NCBI GenBank assembly: GCA_002422865.1
Contig: DITN01000029.1
Span: 3,611 to 61,394 of the forward strand
Direction: 5' to 3'
Source: Bacteroidetes bacterium UBA6183
GTDB taxonomy: Bacteria; Bacteroidota; Bacteroidia; UKL13-3
Length of the DNA: 57,784 nt
The position numbers and the translations under genes are program-made. This document shows positions 17,152-25,786 of this stretch, piece by piece; positions within the stretch are counted from its first letter, which is position 1, and each line of letters opens with the position of its first letter. The notes below the pieces were generated by a model. That model had not been told where the DNA came from and did not search any database. It saw only the letters and a program-made list of their open reading frames with translations.

Positions 17152-18033
17152 TTAGTTATGAGTTCTTTTAAAGAATTTGGATAAAGGCCTTAAGGCAGCT
17201 ACCCAAACGATAAACAACGGATTTACCATAAAAATAAACATTGGTCTTGATATTCCTACAAGTTTTATATCCATTAATATACCAATACCAGTGTGCATGA
17301 GCATTAATAAAATACCATAAACTAATGCTCTTTTTTTGTTACCAATACTTATCCATGCGAATAATTCCAATATTATTGAGGCTGTTAATAATGATTCTAT
17401 AACTATGCTATTATGTTGAGCAAACAAAGCATATTTTTCTCCTAATTCAAGTGTTTCAGGGTTGCCATAGGTTAGGTAATTATAGTAGTGCGATTTTATA
17501 ATTTGTAATGATAGATATTTAGAATTGGTGACCCAACTAAAACCGCTTACAAGTAACTTTGATAATCCTGATAAAATATAACCTGCTGCAATTGCCTGAA
17601 TACTAAACGTAAATCTTAGTTGTGTATGGTCTAAGTTTTTATAGTAGTAAGAAATTTGATAAGCTAAAAATTGAGCAAAGAATATAAAACTTAATAAACT
17701 ATACCTATTTAATATACCATTAGACTCCTCTAAACTAAATGCAAATACACTTATTATAAATAGTGCTATAGTAGTTAATCGCATTTTTATTTCATACAGA
17801 TACATCATGCCAAAAACTAAGGAAGCCAATATTAAAAGGTAGTTGGTAATTCTATTTTCAATACTTGCTATTGTTTCAATAGTAAATATGCCTTGTGGAA
17901 ATGGCGCTCCATCATAAATAAACAGGATTTCAATAGTTATAAGCAACCATACATACATAATTGAAATTTTTGCAGCTAGCCATTCAGTTGTACTGTATGT
18001 ATTGGTCCAAACTTCACTCATTATTTTTTTCAT
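17152..18033 (-). CDS. HTTM-like polytopic membrane protein
   Basis: This 293-residue protein has about seven hydrophobic segments and the motif spacing of HTTM (horizontally transferred transmembrane, vitamin K-dependent carboxylase-like) proteins: an early loop with GAPFPQG, a central GYILSGLSKLLVSGFSWV, a long extramembrane loop with HNSIVIESLLTASIILE and MHTGIGILMDIKL near the end. HTTM proteins include gamma-carboxylases, but catalytic residues cannot be assigned here. It overlaps the small gene upstream by 20 bases (or 8 if the second Met at 18021 is used), so the two are likely a functional pair. Confidence 0.65.
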   Translation of the reverse strand: MKKIMSEVWTNTYSTTEWLAAKISIMYVWLLITIEILFIYDGAPFPQGIFTIETIASIENRITNYLLILASLVFGMMYLYEIKMRLTTIALFIISVFAFSLEESNGILNRYSLLSFIFFAQFLAYQISYYYKNLDHTQLRFTFSIQAIAAGYILSGLSKLLVSGFSWVTNSKYLSLQIIKSHYYNYLTYGNPETLELGEKYALFAQHNSIVIESLLTASIILELFAWISIGNKKRALVYGILLMLMHTGIGILMDIKLVGISRPMFIFMVNPLFIVWVAALRPLSKFFKRTHN

Positions 18034-18448
18034 AAATCAATTTATCTTTCACATTGATTTCATCTCCTTCAAAAGAAAAGTGTTTACGCCAAAGTTTAAC
18101 TGTTTTTACTTTGTTTAAGTAATTACTTTGTTTAGTAGTTTCAACATACATCTGTTTACCAATTCTTTCAAGTTCATCATCACTTTCCATACCGCCACCA
18201 AATTTTATATTTTCTGATTCGGCAATATTATAAAACAGGTGGCCAAGGGCAGCACCAGAAAAGTTTATAGCGTCACAGGGGATAATATTGTTTTTTGTAT
18301 CTGTATAATAAAAAACATATGACCAATTTGGCAATTGGTTGTACATGGGGAATTTTGAAAATGGATGAAATTCCTGAAATATGTACCCTCCAGCAATGTA
18401 AAATAGCGTAATGCCATATAATAATAAATATCTTTTTAAATTATACAT
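18014..18448 (-). CDS. small membrane-anchored protein paired with HTTM-like protein
   Basis: This is about 144 residues from the ATG at 18448 (MYNLKRYLLLYGITLFYIAG), which gives one N-terminal membrane anchor and clears the upstream gene by 5 bases; the longer in-frame start at 18490 would overlap that gene by 37 bases and adds a polar extension before the anchor. The outward part carries FHPFSKFPMYNQLPNWSYVF, a pattern I associate with small partner proteins next to HTTM genes (impression only). The remainder is polar, with KTVKLWRKHFSFEGDEI at the end. The function is unknown; the overlap suggests a complex with the HTTM-like protein. Confidence 0.65.
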   Translation of the reverse strand: MYNLKRYLLLYGITLFYIAGGYIFQEFHPFSKFPMYNQLPNWSYVFYYTDTKNNIIPCDAINFSGAALGHLFYNIAESENIKFGGGMESDDELERIGKQMYVETTKQSNYLNKVKTVKLWRKHFSFEGDEINVKDKLIYEKNNE

Positions 18449-18453
18449 ATTAA

Positions 18454-19626
18454 CTACGACTTGGTTTCTATCCATTGCCAAATTGGCCACGAACGATTAC
18501 CCCAATGATGATATACATGCACAAAAGAAGGTTTGTATGAGGTTACAAAACCATCATCTGTTATTTGTTCTGTTTGTGTATTTATTTGAACGCCATTGTT
18601 GTTATAATCTGCAATAAAATTGAATTTTTTTGAAAGTGTTGGGTGGTTTGCTAAGCCAAACTCCCATACTGTTGCTATTAATGTTCCTTGATCACGTACT
18701 TTCCATTCAGGTAAGGTAAATATATGCATTGTTTTATTGTACCAAGCATTTAAAAAGTTGTGGCTGTTATCATCAAATAAAAATACTCCACCATTCCAGT
18801 GTTGCCAGTTTTTGTCTTTAATATCGATACTAAATGTTTCGGCAATTTGTTCGGTCAGGTGATTGCATTCGTCATACCAAATGTCTTCGCCTTGTTGGTT
18901 ATACCATTTTTTGGTCCATTTATTATATACTAATCCGGTTGCCATTTGCATTTTTTCAACATCAACATCGTACATTACTATATCTCCATTTTTAATGTGC
19001 CAGGTTTTATCCTTTTTATTGAAATAAAATTGCTCGTTAAAATGGAATACCTGAGGACTTAAGAAAAAACGAATTGCTGTATACATTTTTTTGAAAAGTG
19101 ATTTTTTGAGTTGATCAAATTCAAACTGTAACTCTTTACCTTTCTCAATTAAATGTGGTTCAGTTATTGTAACACCGTTGATGTCTTTTGTAAATTGAAA
19201 AAATTTTTGGCGATCAATTTCTCTGTTGTTCTGACAGTTACAATGAACTGCACTTGAGCTAAACTTTCTTACTTTGCAATGGTCGGGAGCAAATCTAATT
19301 GGGGTAATGTATTCATTAAATATTTCATCACACTGTTCAGAAACTGCTACTACATCGGTATCTAGATAACAGTATAAATTACCTTTAGGTAAAAATTTAT
19401 GTATGCCAGTTTTTAAATAAATACTAGCTTGATGATGCGTGAAGTGTTCAGGTGTTTTAATATCAATAATATGCTCGTGTGATATTTCTACTTCATTACG
19501 GGTGGTATCGGTTATCACAATTATTTTCTGCTTGCTATACTTGCGTAAGTATTGCAGTGATAAGTGTAGCGTATCAATATGTTCTTTTTTTCCGCAAACT
19601 ACAAATACAAATATTTTCCTATTCAT
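18454..19626 (-). CDS. putative GT-A-type glycosyltransferase
   Basis: This 390-residue soluble protein begins with a Rossmann-type strand (KIFVFVVCGKKEHIDTLHLS) and has NLYCYLDTDVVAVSEQCDEI, a DxD motif in the right position for sugar-nucleotide binding. A second conserved-looking region is WQHWNGGVFLFDDNSHNFLN with RDQGTLIATVWEFGL, resembling the acceptor end of GT8-like enzymes. The four-cysteine segment around CNCQNN is unusual. It overlaps the epimerase gene upstream by 8 bases. Donor and acceptor are unknown. Confidence 0.72.
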   Translation of the reverse strand: MNRKIFVFVVCGKKEHIDTLHLSLQYLRKYSKQKIIVITDTTRNEVEISHEHIIDIKTPEHFTHHQASIYLKTGIHKFLPKGNLYCYLDTDVVAVSEQCDEIFNEYITPIRFAPDHCKVRKFSSSAVHCNCQNNREIDRQKFFQFTKDINGVTITEPHLIEKGKELQFEFDQLKKSLFKKMYTAIRFFLSPQVFHFNEQFYFNKKDKTWHIKNGDIVMYDVDVEKMQMATGLVYNKWTKKWYNQQGEDIWYDECNHLTEQIAETFSIDIKDKNWQHWNGGVFLFDDNSHNFLNAWYNKTMHIFTLPEWKVRDQGTLIATVWEFGLANHPTLSKKFNFIADYNNNGVQINTQTEQITDDGFVTSYKPSFVHVYHHWGNRSWPIWQWIETKS

Positions 19627-20554
19627 AGTTATTGGTTTTATACCAGTTAGTCATTTCTAAAACGCCACTATTTAAATCGCATTTGGGCTTGTATTTAATA
19701 TAATGCGTTAATAGTTGGGTATCGCTGTGGGTAAGTGATAGCTCATTAGAAGGTAAGGGTAGAAACTGGGTAAACAAGGGCTTGTCTAAACTTTTGGCGA
19801 TGCGAGATGCATAATCCTTTACGCTAATTGGTGTGCCAAATCCTATGTTAAAAATTTGATGTAATCCAGCTGGTTCTTGCTGTATTTTCTCTAATAACAA
19901 TTCAATTGAATTAACAACATCACTTACATGAGTAAAGTCTCTATAAACGTCACCGTTATTGTATAAATTTATCGGCTTTCCAGTATTTATGGCTTGCATA
20001 AATTTATATGCTGCCATATCTGGTCTGGTGTAAGATCCATAAACAGTAAAAAACCTCAAACCAATTGCTACCATTCCAAATTGTTTGCAATAATTTTGAA
20101 TCATTACTTCACACATTTTTTTTGTGGTACCATAAAACGACAACTGTTTTTCGCTTTTGGCATTTTCTGGCATATTTTCCTGATTGGGCTCATATACGCT
20201 GGAGCTACTAGCATATATGATGTAATTCACACCTGCTTTTCTGCATTCTTCAAGTACGTTAAATGTACCTGTAACATTTGTATCAAAGTATTTTTCAGGG
20301 TTAGTTAGTGATCCGGAAATGCCTGTCTCTGCAGCAAGATGTATAAGTACCTTTGGTTTTTTTTCAATTAAATGTAAGAATGGTAATCTTATATCACCAT
20401 GAGTAATATGATTAAGATTTTTTTTTCGATGTTCAATAAATTTATTATTTCCATCAAGTAAATCAATTGCTTTTACATCATATTTTGCAGTTAATTTTTG
20501 TTGTAAATGATAACCAATAAAACCGGCTCCTCCTGTTATTAGAATTGATAACAT
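19619..20554 (-). CDS. NAD-dependent sugar-nucleotide epimerase/dehydratase
   Basis: This 311-residue extended SDR enzyme carries the NAD-binding GGAGFIGYHL at residues 8-17, the conserved HLAAETGISGS, ASSSSVYE, the catalytic Tyr141-x3-Lys145 (YGTTKK), and LRFFTVYGSYTRPDMA, which is characteristic of UDP-glucuronate or UDP-glucose 4-epimerases and related enzymes. It acts in the cytoplasm to make an activated sugar for the locus. The stretch GLRFFTVYG with RPDMA points to the UDP-glucuronate 4-epimerase side, but I would not fix the substrate. It is followed by an 8-base overlap with the glycosyltransferase at 18454. Confidence 0.88.
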   Translation of the reverse strand: MLSILITGGAGFIGYHLQQKLTAKYDVKAIDLLDGNNKFIEHRKKNLNHITHGDIRLPFLHLIEKKPKVLIHLAAETGISGSLTNPEKYFDTNVTGTFNVLEECRKAGVNYIIYASSSSVYEPNQENMPENAKSEKQLSFYGTTKKMCEVMIQNYCKQFGMVAIGLRFFTVYGSYTRPDMAAYKFMQAINTGKPINLYNNGDVYRDFTHVSDVVNSIELLLEKIQQEPAGLHQIFNIGFGTPISVKDYASRIAKSLDKPLFTQFLPLPSNELSLTHSDTQLLTHYIKYKPKCDLNSGVLEMTNWYKTNNYE

Positions 20555-20596
20555 ATCGTATTAAACGTAAATAGTGTAGCAATATAGTAATATTGA

Positions 20597-22372
20597 TTAT
20601 TCAATCCACTTCTTGTACCACTTCTCAATAATCAAAATTTTCCAAAGTTTCCAATTATAACTTTCTTTTAATAGGTTGTCTATATAGTCTTGGTTAATGA
20701 TATGGTGTTTTACTAATAAGCTGTTTTTTAAAGTGTTCGCATAAAAATCAAGATTCATGTAGTATTCGTCAGGTCCTACAAACCCTTGTTTTTTTCTGTT
20801 TAAAATTTGTTGTGGTAAATAGCTTTTGATACTTTGGTAAAGTAAATCTTTTGTTTGGTTTGCTTTGAAGTAAATGTTTTCGTTTAACGAAAATACTTTT
20901 TCTAATAGTGTATGATCTAAGAATGGTACCCTTACTTCAAGCGAATTGGCCATGCTTGCTCTATCTATTTTGGTTAAAACAAGTTCGCCCATAAAGCATT
21001 TTACATCTAGGTACTGAATTGATTTTAATGGGGATAAATGTTTATTAAAATGTTTGCGGTAAAACCAATGCACATCATTTGGAATATATTGATGAAGGGC
21101 AGGATTTAACATCTTTTTTAATTCTTCATTATCAAACCAGCCCATAGCCATAGATTGGGCATAGAACATTACCGTATCTTCGGTTGGTTTATTTTTTGAC
21201 AACAGTTTAATTAGCCAATTTTTACTGTTATGTTGTTTCATAAAATCTTGCTGCCATGTGTAACCAGCAAATATCTCGTCAGCTCCTTCACCACTTAATA
21301 CTGCTTTTACTTTTTGGGCGGCTAATTTACTTACCATATAGGTAGGTATTATAGAGATATCAGCTATCGGTTCATCATAAACATCAGCCATTAAGTCTAC
21401 TAATTTTAGGCTTTCTTCATCTGCAATAACACTTGTGTTATCAACTTGAAGATGTTTGGCAACTATTTTAGCATATTGATCCTCACTTTTTTCCCATTTA
21501 GAAAAACCAATTGAAAAGGTTTTTGGTTCTTGATTTAACTGTTTCATATAGTGCACTAATGCGCTGCTATCGTAACCACCACTTAGAAATGAGCCAATAG
21601 GTACATCTGCTCTGGTATGTTCTCTAACCGAACGTTGCAATATTTCGTTGATCTCTTTAATTAATAAATCATTATTTTCTGTTTTGTTTAACGATTCAAT
21701 TTTCCAGTATTCTGTAGTTTTAATGTTTAAGTTTATCGTGTCTATTTCTAGGTATGTTGCTGGTGATAACTTAGCTACGTTTTTCCAAATTGTTTTAGGC
21801 GATGGAATATAACGGTAAACGAAATAGTCAGCAAATGCACTAAAGTCAATCTCCTTTTTAGCAATACCCGATGCCATTATTGCTTTGATTTCTGATGCAA
21901 ATATTAGTTGTTTGCCGTTTGTGAAATAATACAACGGTTTGATACCAAATCTGTCTCTCACCAAAAAAAGTTTATTTAAGCTTGTATCGTATAAACCAAA
22001 AGCGAACATTCCTTTTAGTTTATTAATAAAATTTATTCCCCATTCTTGATATGCTGCTAGAAGAACTTCGGTGTCCGTTTCTGTTTTAAATTGGTATGAG
22101 CTTGCTAACTCTTCTCTCAGTTCTTTATAATTATAAATCTCACCATTAAATGTTATCCAATTATTTCCTTTGGTATCGCACATTGGCTGTTTACCAGTTT
22201 CAGACAAATCGATAAATGACAACCTTCTATGGCCTAATGCAATAGTTTTATCAATGTTGAAATAGGTTCCCCAACCATCAGGTCCGCGATGGTTTAAGGT
22301 ACTTAACATAGTATTAAATTGAGCCTCGTTTATAGGTCTCTGTGAATCAAAATATCCAACTATCCCACACAT
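20597..22372 (-). CDS. asnB: asparagine synthase (glutamine-hydrolysing)
   Basis: This 591-residue enzyme has both domains: an N-terminal class II glutaminase with nucleophile Cys2 (MCGIVGYF) plus LNHRGPDGWG, and a C-terminal synthetase with the ATP pyrophosphatase loop SFLSGGYDSSALV and GEGADEIFAGY. It amidates an aspartyl or other carboxylate using glutamine and ATP. In surface-polysaccharide loci AsnB paralogues often amidate uronic acids or other acidic groups (general knowledge), which fits an epimerase that may make a uronate. It starts 2 bases after the stop of the transglutaminase-like lipoprotein gene. Confidence 0.92.
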   Translation of the reverse strand: MCGIVGYFDSQRPINEAQFNTMLSTLNHRGPDGWGTYFNIDKTIALGHRRLSFIDLSETGKQPMCDTKGNNWITFNGEIYNYKELREELASSYQFKTETDTEVLLAAYQEWGINFINKLKGMFAFGLYDTSLNKLFLVRDRFGIKPLYYFTNGKQLIFASEIKAIMASGIAKKEIDFSAFADYFVYRYIPSPKTIWKNVAKLSPATYLEIDTINLNIKTTEYWKIESLNKTENNDLLIKEINEILQRSVREHTRADVPIGSFLSGGYDSSALVHYMKQLNQEPKTFSIGFSKWEKSEDQYAKIVAKHLQVDNTSVIADEESLKLVDLMADVYDEPIADISIIPTYMVSKLAAQKVKAVLSGEGADEIFAGYTWQQDFMKQHNSKNWLIKLLSKNKPTEDTVMFYAQSMAMGWFDNEELKKMLNPALHQYIPNDVHWFYRKHFNKHLSPLKSIQYLDVKCFMGELVLTKIDRASMANSLEVRVPFLDHTLLEKVFSLNENIYFKANQTKDLLYQSIKSYLPQQILNRKKQGFVGPDEYYMNLDFYANTLKNSLLVKHHIINQDYIDNLLKESYNWKLWKILIIEKWYKKWIE

Positions 22373-22374
22373 AA

Positions 22375-23376
22375 TTATTTTTTTATTTTACAGTCAATAC
22401 CTAAATAATATTTATGTATACGTGTTTTTTTTATTTCATGTGGGAGGGCATTTTTGGGCGAATAAAGTACAAAAGCATTTGTTTTTGATAATACAGGTAA
22501 AACCTTTCTTTTCATAATAAATGGCTCTGATTTACATGTGTCGTTAAAAGTAGATAAAAAACTACGGTTCGTTTTCAAATAACTTTCAATCATTTTCCCA
22601 ATATCATAGTTTTTTCCCCCATATTTTTTTTGCATTAATTCGTATAGCTGTTTTGAAACGAGTTCTCCTGCATTACCGAAATTTCTTGAGGTTCTTATGG
22701 CTTTTGTGTTTATGCTATCTGGATTTATTTTGAATACTTCATAATCAACAATATGTTTTAGTTGTTCATCAAATAAAACAAAAGGATCATAAGGGTCTAT
22801 AATGTAGTTTTTACCGGCTATTTTTACAATAGGAAAAGTATGAATTCGTTCTATAGAAATTACTGCTGTGGGTAGTTTAAGTAAAGAGTCAATTAATCGA
22901 ACAAACAAATTAGATCGGTCTCCACACCATACTGCCATTAAATTTGAATTTCCTGCTTGATAGCAAGTATTTGGGTTGGTTGATTTAAAATTGATGCCAG
23001 ATTGTAATGTGTCGGCTAAACCCAAACGTGGACCAAGAAATTGGTAATTAAAGTTAGCATAAATCCACTCTGCTAGTAATAATGATTTAGTATATTGTTT
23101 TGTTTCTAGATTAGTTTTAAGTGTATCAATAAGTAGGTATTTATCGGTTATTTCTTTCAAAGCGTCTTCAATACGTTCGTTCTTATTATTTGTAAGTATT
23201 GTATCGTTAATAAACTCAAAATCAAAATCCGTGCTATTCAATGTTGTGTTTTGATAATTTGAATCAACAAAGATTTTCTTGATTAATTCTACATCAATTG
23301 TATTTTGTATTTTGTTTTTGCATGATATGTAGGATATTATGCTAAACATGAGAAGGAATTTGACGAATTGATGCAT
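22375..23376 (-). CDS. lipoprotein with transglutaminase-like Cys-His-Asp core
   Basis: The chosen ATG at 23376 gives a 333-residue protein with a lipoprotein signal (hydrophobic stretch ending SYISC, lipidated Cys 19); the longer in-frame start at 23424 puts 16 polar residues before it. In order, WCGDRSNLF (Cys 151), ERIHTFPIV (His 179) and YIIDPYDP (Asp 194) reproduce the spacing and context of a transglutaminase-like/papain-fold triad, where Cys lies at a helix start and His and Asp on adjacent strands. Such proteins can be proteases, amidases or crosslinkers. It lies between AsnB (2 bases) and an FKBP-like lipoprotein. The family call is by motif only. Confidence 0.65.
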   Translation of the reverse strand: MHQFVKFLLMFSIISYISCKNKIQNTIDVELIKKIFVDSNYQNTTLNSTDFDFEFINDTILTNNKNERIEDALKEITDKYLLIDTLKTNLETKQYTKSLLLAEWIYANFNYQFLGPRLGLADTLQSGINFKSTNPNTCYQAGNSNLMAVWCGDRSNLFVRLIDSLLKLPTAVISIERIHTFPIVKIAGKNYIIDPYDPFVLFDEQLKHIVDYEVFKINPDSINTKAIRTSRNFGNAGELVSKQLYELMQKKYGGKNYDIGKMIESYLKTNRSFLSTFNDTCKSEPFIMKRKVLPVLSKTNAFVLYSPKNALPHEIKKTRIHKYYLGIDCKIKK

Positions 23377-23578
23377 CTGTTTGTTTAATTGGTTTAGTTT
23401 TTTCAGCTTTCTATGTATGAACAATTACTATAAATGGCCTGTAAATTATGCTACCTATTGCTTTTAATGTTGATATAAAAAGAGTTTATGTCTATTGGTA
23501 AATTGGTCTGGAATTAAATAGAGTTATCCCTATATACCTAATCTGTTTGATTATATTTCTATTATTATTAGGTACATA

Positions 23579-23962
23579 TTAATGTCCATTACCAATTTTA
23601 ACTATTTTAAATTGCGCAAATAAGGTGTCGTTTGGTTCAATCACATAAATAGTGTCATTCTTATTACCCAAGTAAAATACTCCTTGTTGTCCGTATGCCA
23701 AATCAGGTGATATAATAACGTTTTTCTCTTCATGTAACTTCATTCCCAGCAATGCATTGTCAATTGTATTAAAAACTTCTTTATTTCCAACTACAATTAA
23801 TAGTGGCATATCCTGTTTAAAATATCCTGATTCGTCAATAATTTTCCCAGACTTATTGGTTATTTTTAATTGTAAAAAAACTGCGTCACCCTTTTTAACG
23901 ATTTGCTCAAATGTGCATGCCGTAAAGCATAAGAAATGTATTACAATGAGAAAAAATTTCAT
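23579..23962 (-). CDS. FKBP-type peptidyl-prolyl isomerase lipoprotein
   Basis: This 127-residue protein has a short signal and lipobox ending FTAC, followed by an FKBP core: VKKGDAVFLQLKITNKSGKI, IDNALLGMKLHEEKNVIISP, LAYGQQG and a closing LFAQFKIVKIGNG. FKBPs catalyse cis-trans isomerisation of proline bonds; as a lipoprotein it would assist folding of periplasmic or outer-membrane proteins. Gliding protein GldI is an FKBP-like lipoprotein of similar type. The start codon abuts the stop of the SUMF1-like gene (1-base overlap), so the two are coupled. A 202-base gap downstream, before 23376, shows nothing recognisable. Confidence 0.8.
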   Translation of the reverse strand: MKFFLIVIHFLCFTACTFEQIVKKGDAVFLQLKITNKSGKIIDESGYFKQDMPLLIVVGNKEVFNTIDNALLGMKLHEEKNVIISPDLAYGQQGVFYLGNKNDTIYVIEPNDTLFAQFKIVKIGNGH

Positions 23963-24855
23963 TAGTTTTTTATGTGCTTAACTACCCTAAATCCGTCTGA
24001 TAAGTGTGTTCTATCTAATGGTGGATTATTTTCTTTAACCCTAAATGTACTTATATAGTATACCTGCATTGATGCAGGTGTGTGTAAATTAAATCCTCCT
24101 CCTTTACCGCAGTAATATCCGGATGTTTTTTCAAATTTATCATTTGTCCATTCCCACGCATTCCCAGCCATGTCATAACAACCATAAACACTTGCTCCAT
24201 TTTTAGTATTAAAGTTTTCTTTCTGTTTACCATCGTAAAATCCTACAGGTGTTGTTAATGGTTCATAAGGGTCATTGCTATTAAAAAAGTTAGCATAAGT
24301 ATTATCTATTTCATTTCCCCATGGAAATCGGGTGCAATTATTACCCCTTGCTGCTTTCTCCCATTCACTAATTTTAGGCAAATCAAAACCATAAAAAGAG
24401 CAAAATGCTTTTGCGCCAAACCAACTTACTCCAATCACAGGATGGTTTGCATATTGATTATTAAGCGTTATTTGATTACTACTGTTAAGATATATAGCAT
24501 AATCTAGATACTTCACAATAAAAGAATCTGGCTTTATACTTTCATTACCCTCGTAATAGCATAGTATTTTGTTTTGGCTTAAAACAATTTTTTTTTGTTG
24601 AGTGGCGATTGTCAAAAAATCAAAAAACTGTTTATTAGTTATTTCATATTTACCAATCCAATAGTTATAGTCTACTAGCTTTGTTTCACAGTTCAAGCCA
24701 CTCTTGTACCATCCAGCGTTTACTCTTACTAAATCTACATTAGCTATGGTTGTATCAATTATGGTATAACTTATATATTTTTGGCAATCACAATCTTTAC
24801 TAATACAACCTATGCACATTAAAATAACAAGCATCGTTATAAGCTTAATTTTCAT
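23962..24855 (-). CDS. SUMF1/FGE-domain lipoprotein (GldJ/GldK-like)
   Basis: This 297-residue protein has a lipobox (ILMCIGC, Cys 17) and a complete formylglycine-generating-enzyme fold: WIGKYEITNKQFFDFL, HPVIGVSWFGAKAFCSFYG, LPKISEWEKAARG, RFPWGNE, YDMAGNAWEWTND and a final SDGFRVVKH. The two active-site cysteines that follow the GG-x-W motif in true FGE are absent (GGGFNLHTPASM instead), so formylglycine formation is unlikely; structural SUMF1-like lipoproteins such as GldJ and GldK of the gliding/T9SS machinery are better parallels. It is coupled to the FKBP gene. Its first 44 bases overlap, head to head, the WD40-like gene. Confidence 0.85.
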   Translation of the reverse strand: MKIKLITMLVILMCIGCISKDCDCQKYISYTIIDTTIANVDLVRVNAGWYKSGLNCETKLVDYNYWIGKYEITNKQFFDFLTIATQQKKIVLSQNKILCYYEGNESIKPDSFIVKYLDYAIYLNSSNQITLNNQYANHPVIGVSWFGAKAFCSFYGFDLPKISEWEKAARGNNCTRFPWGNEIDNTYANFFNSNDPYEPLTTPVGFYDGKQKENFNTKNGASVYGCYDMAGNAWEWTNDKFEKTSGYYCGKGGGFNLHTPASMQVYYISTFRVKENNPPLDRTHLSDGFRVVKHIKN

Positions 24856-25786
24856 GATAGTTTTCTCTTGTAATATCGTGTCCGAAGATAAGTCATTTAT
24901 TAAGCTATCAAAAGGGGAGGGAATACACGCAGCATTTTATAATAGTAATGGTTCAAAAATTGCAATGGCTACAACATCAGGAAGGTTGTTGCTGTGTAAT
25001 AATGATTTAAAAGTACTAAATAGTATTCAAGCGCATAATCAGGTTGTTAATTCTTCATTTTTTTCATTAAATGATTTGTTGATAATTACTGGCGGTGATG
25101 ATAAAAAGATAAAGAGTTGGGATGCGGATGATTTATCACCAGTTAAAACCTATCCATTCAATATTAATTCACATACAACAATATTGGGCAATCATACAAT
25201 GGTGGGTTGTGGAGAGGGAGGGAAAGTTGTTATTTATAATCAAGATAATGGAGATACTGCAACTTTAAATTTAGGTTCTACAGCATTCCATGTTTTTTAT
25301 AATCGACCTGATACTTCTGTTTTGGTATCAGCAGGTGATGCTGGTTATGAGATCAACCTTCATCAAAGAAAAGTTACCCGTAAGTACACAAATAACAATG
25401 GGCAGGTTTTTTGTATCATGCCTGATCAAACCAATACAAAAGTTGTAACGGCTTGTTCTGATAGTGTAGTAAGGGTTTTTGATAGCCAAACACAACAATT
25501 ACTTTATCAATCAAAAAAGCTTGATGGTTCGGTTTATGTTGCTTGTTACAATTATCATAACAACACCATTGCTGCGTCAACTGCATCGGGTAGTATTTAT
25601 TTTTTTGATGTTGAATTAATAAATATAAAGCAACAAATTAAGGCATTTAATGGATGCATCAATACTATACACTATCACCCATCAGACTCATTTTTAGTTG
25701 TTGGTAGTTTAGATAAAAATTTCGGTGGTGCTAAAATATATTCAGTTCACAATGCCAAAGAAATTAAAAACTTATTTGCTAATTAG
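24812..25786 (+). CDS. WD40-like beta-propeller lipoprotein
   Basis: This 324-residue protein has a lipoprotein signal ending MIVFSC and WD40-like repeats of about 40 residues: AFYNSNGSKIAMATTSGRLL, SFFSLNDLLIITGGDDKKIK ending in SWD, and further blades to DSFLVVGSLDKNFGG. Such propellers are protein-interaction platforms; this one would face the periplasm. It is one of few plus-strand genes in the locus. Its 5' end overlaps the SUMF1-like gene on the opposite strand by 44 bases, and the next Met (codon 15) would destroy the signal peptide. Its 3' end overlaps the LMF-like gene by 8 bases. Confidence 0.78.
   Translation: MHIKITSIVISLIFMIVFSCNIVSEDKSFIKLSKGEGIHAAFYNSNGSKIAMATTSGRLLLCNNDLKVLNSIQAHNQVVNSSFFSLNDLLIITGGDDKKIKSWDADDLSPVKTYPFNINSHTTILGNHTMVGCGEGGKVVIYNQDNGDTATLNLGSTAFHVFYNRPDTSVLVSAGDAGYEINLHQRKVTRKYTNNNGQVFCIMPDQTNTKVVTACSDSVVRVFDSQTQQLLYQSKKLDGSVYVACYNYHNNTIAASTASGSIYFFDVELINIKQQIKAFNGCINTIHYHPSDSFLVVGSLDKNFGGAKIYSVHNAKEIKNLFAN

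Noticed and set aside
20597..23376. AsnB plus transglutaminase-like protein as a lasso-peptide system
   Set aside because: Lasso loci have a cyclase without a working glutaminase role, a small soluble leader protease and a PqqD-like protein plus a precursor. Here AsnB has a full glutaminase domain with Cys2, the other protein is a 333-residue lipoprotein, and no precursor peptide is visible.
23962..24855. Sulfatase-activating formylglycine-generating enzyme
   Set aside because: The SUMF1 fold is clear but the catalytic cysteines after the GG-x-W motif are missing, and there is no sulfatase nearby.
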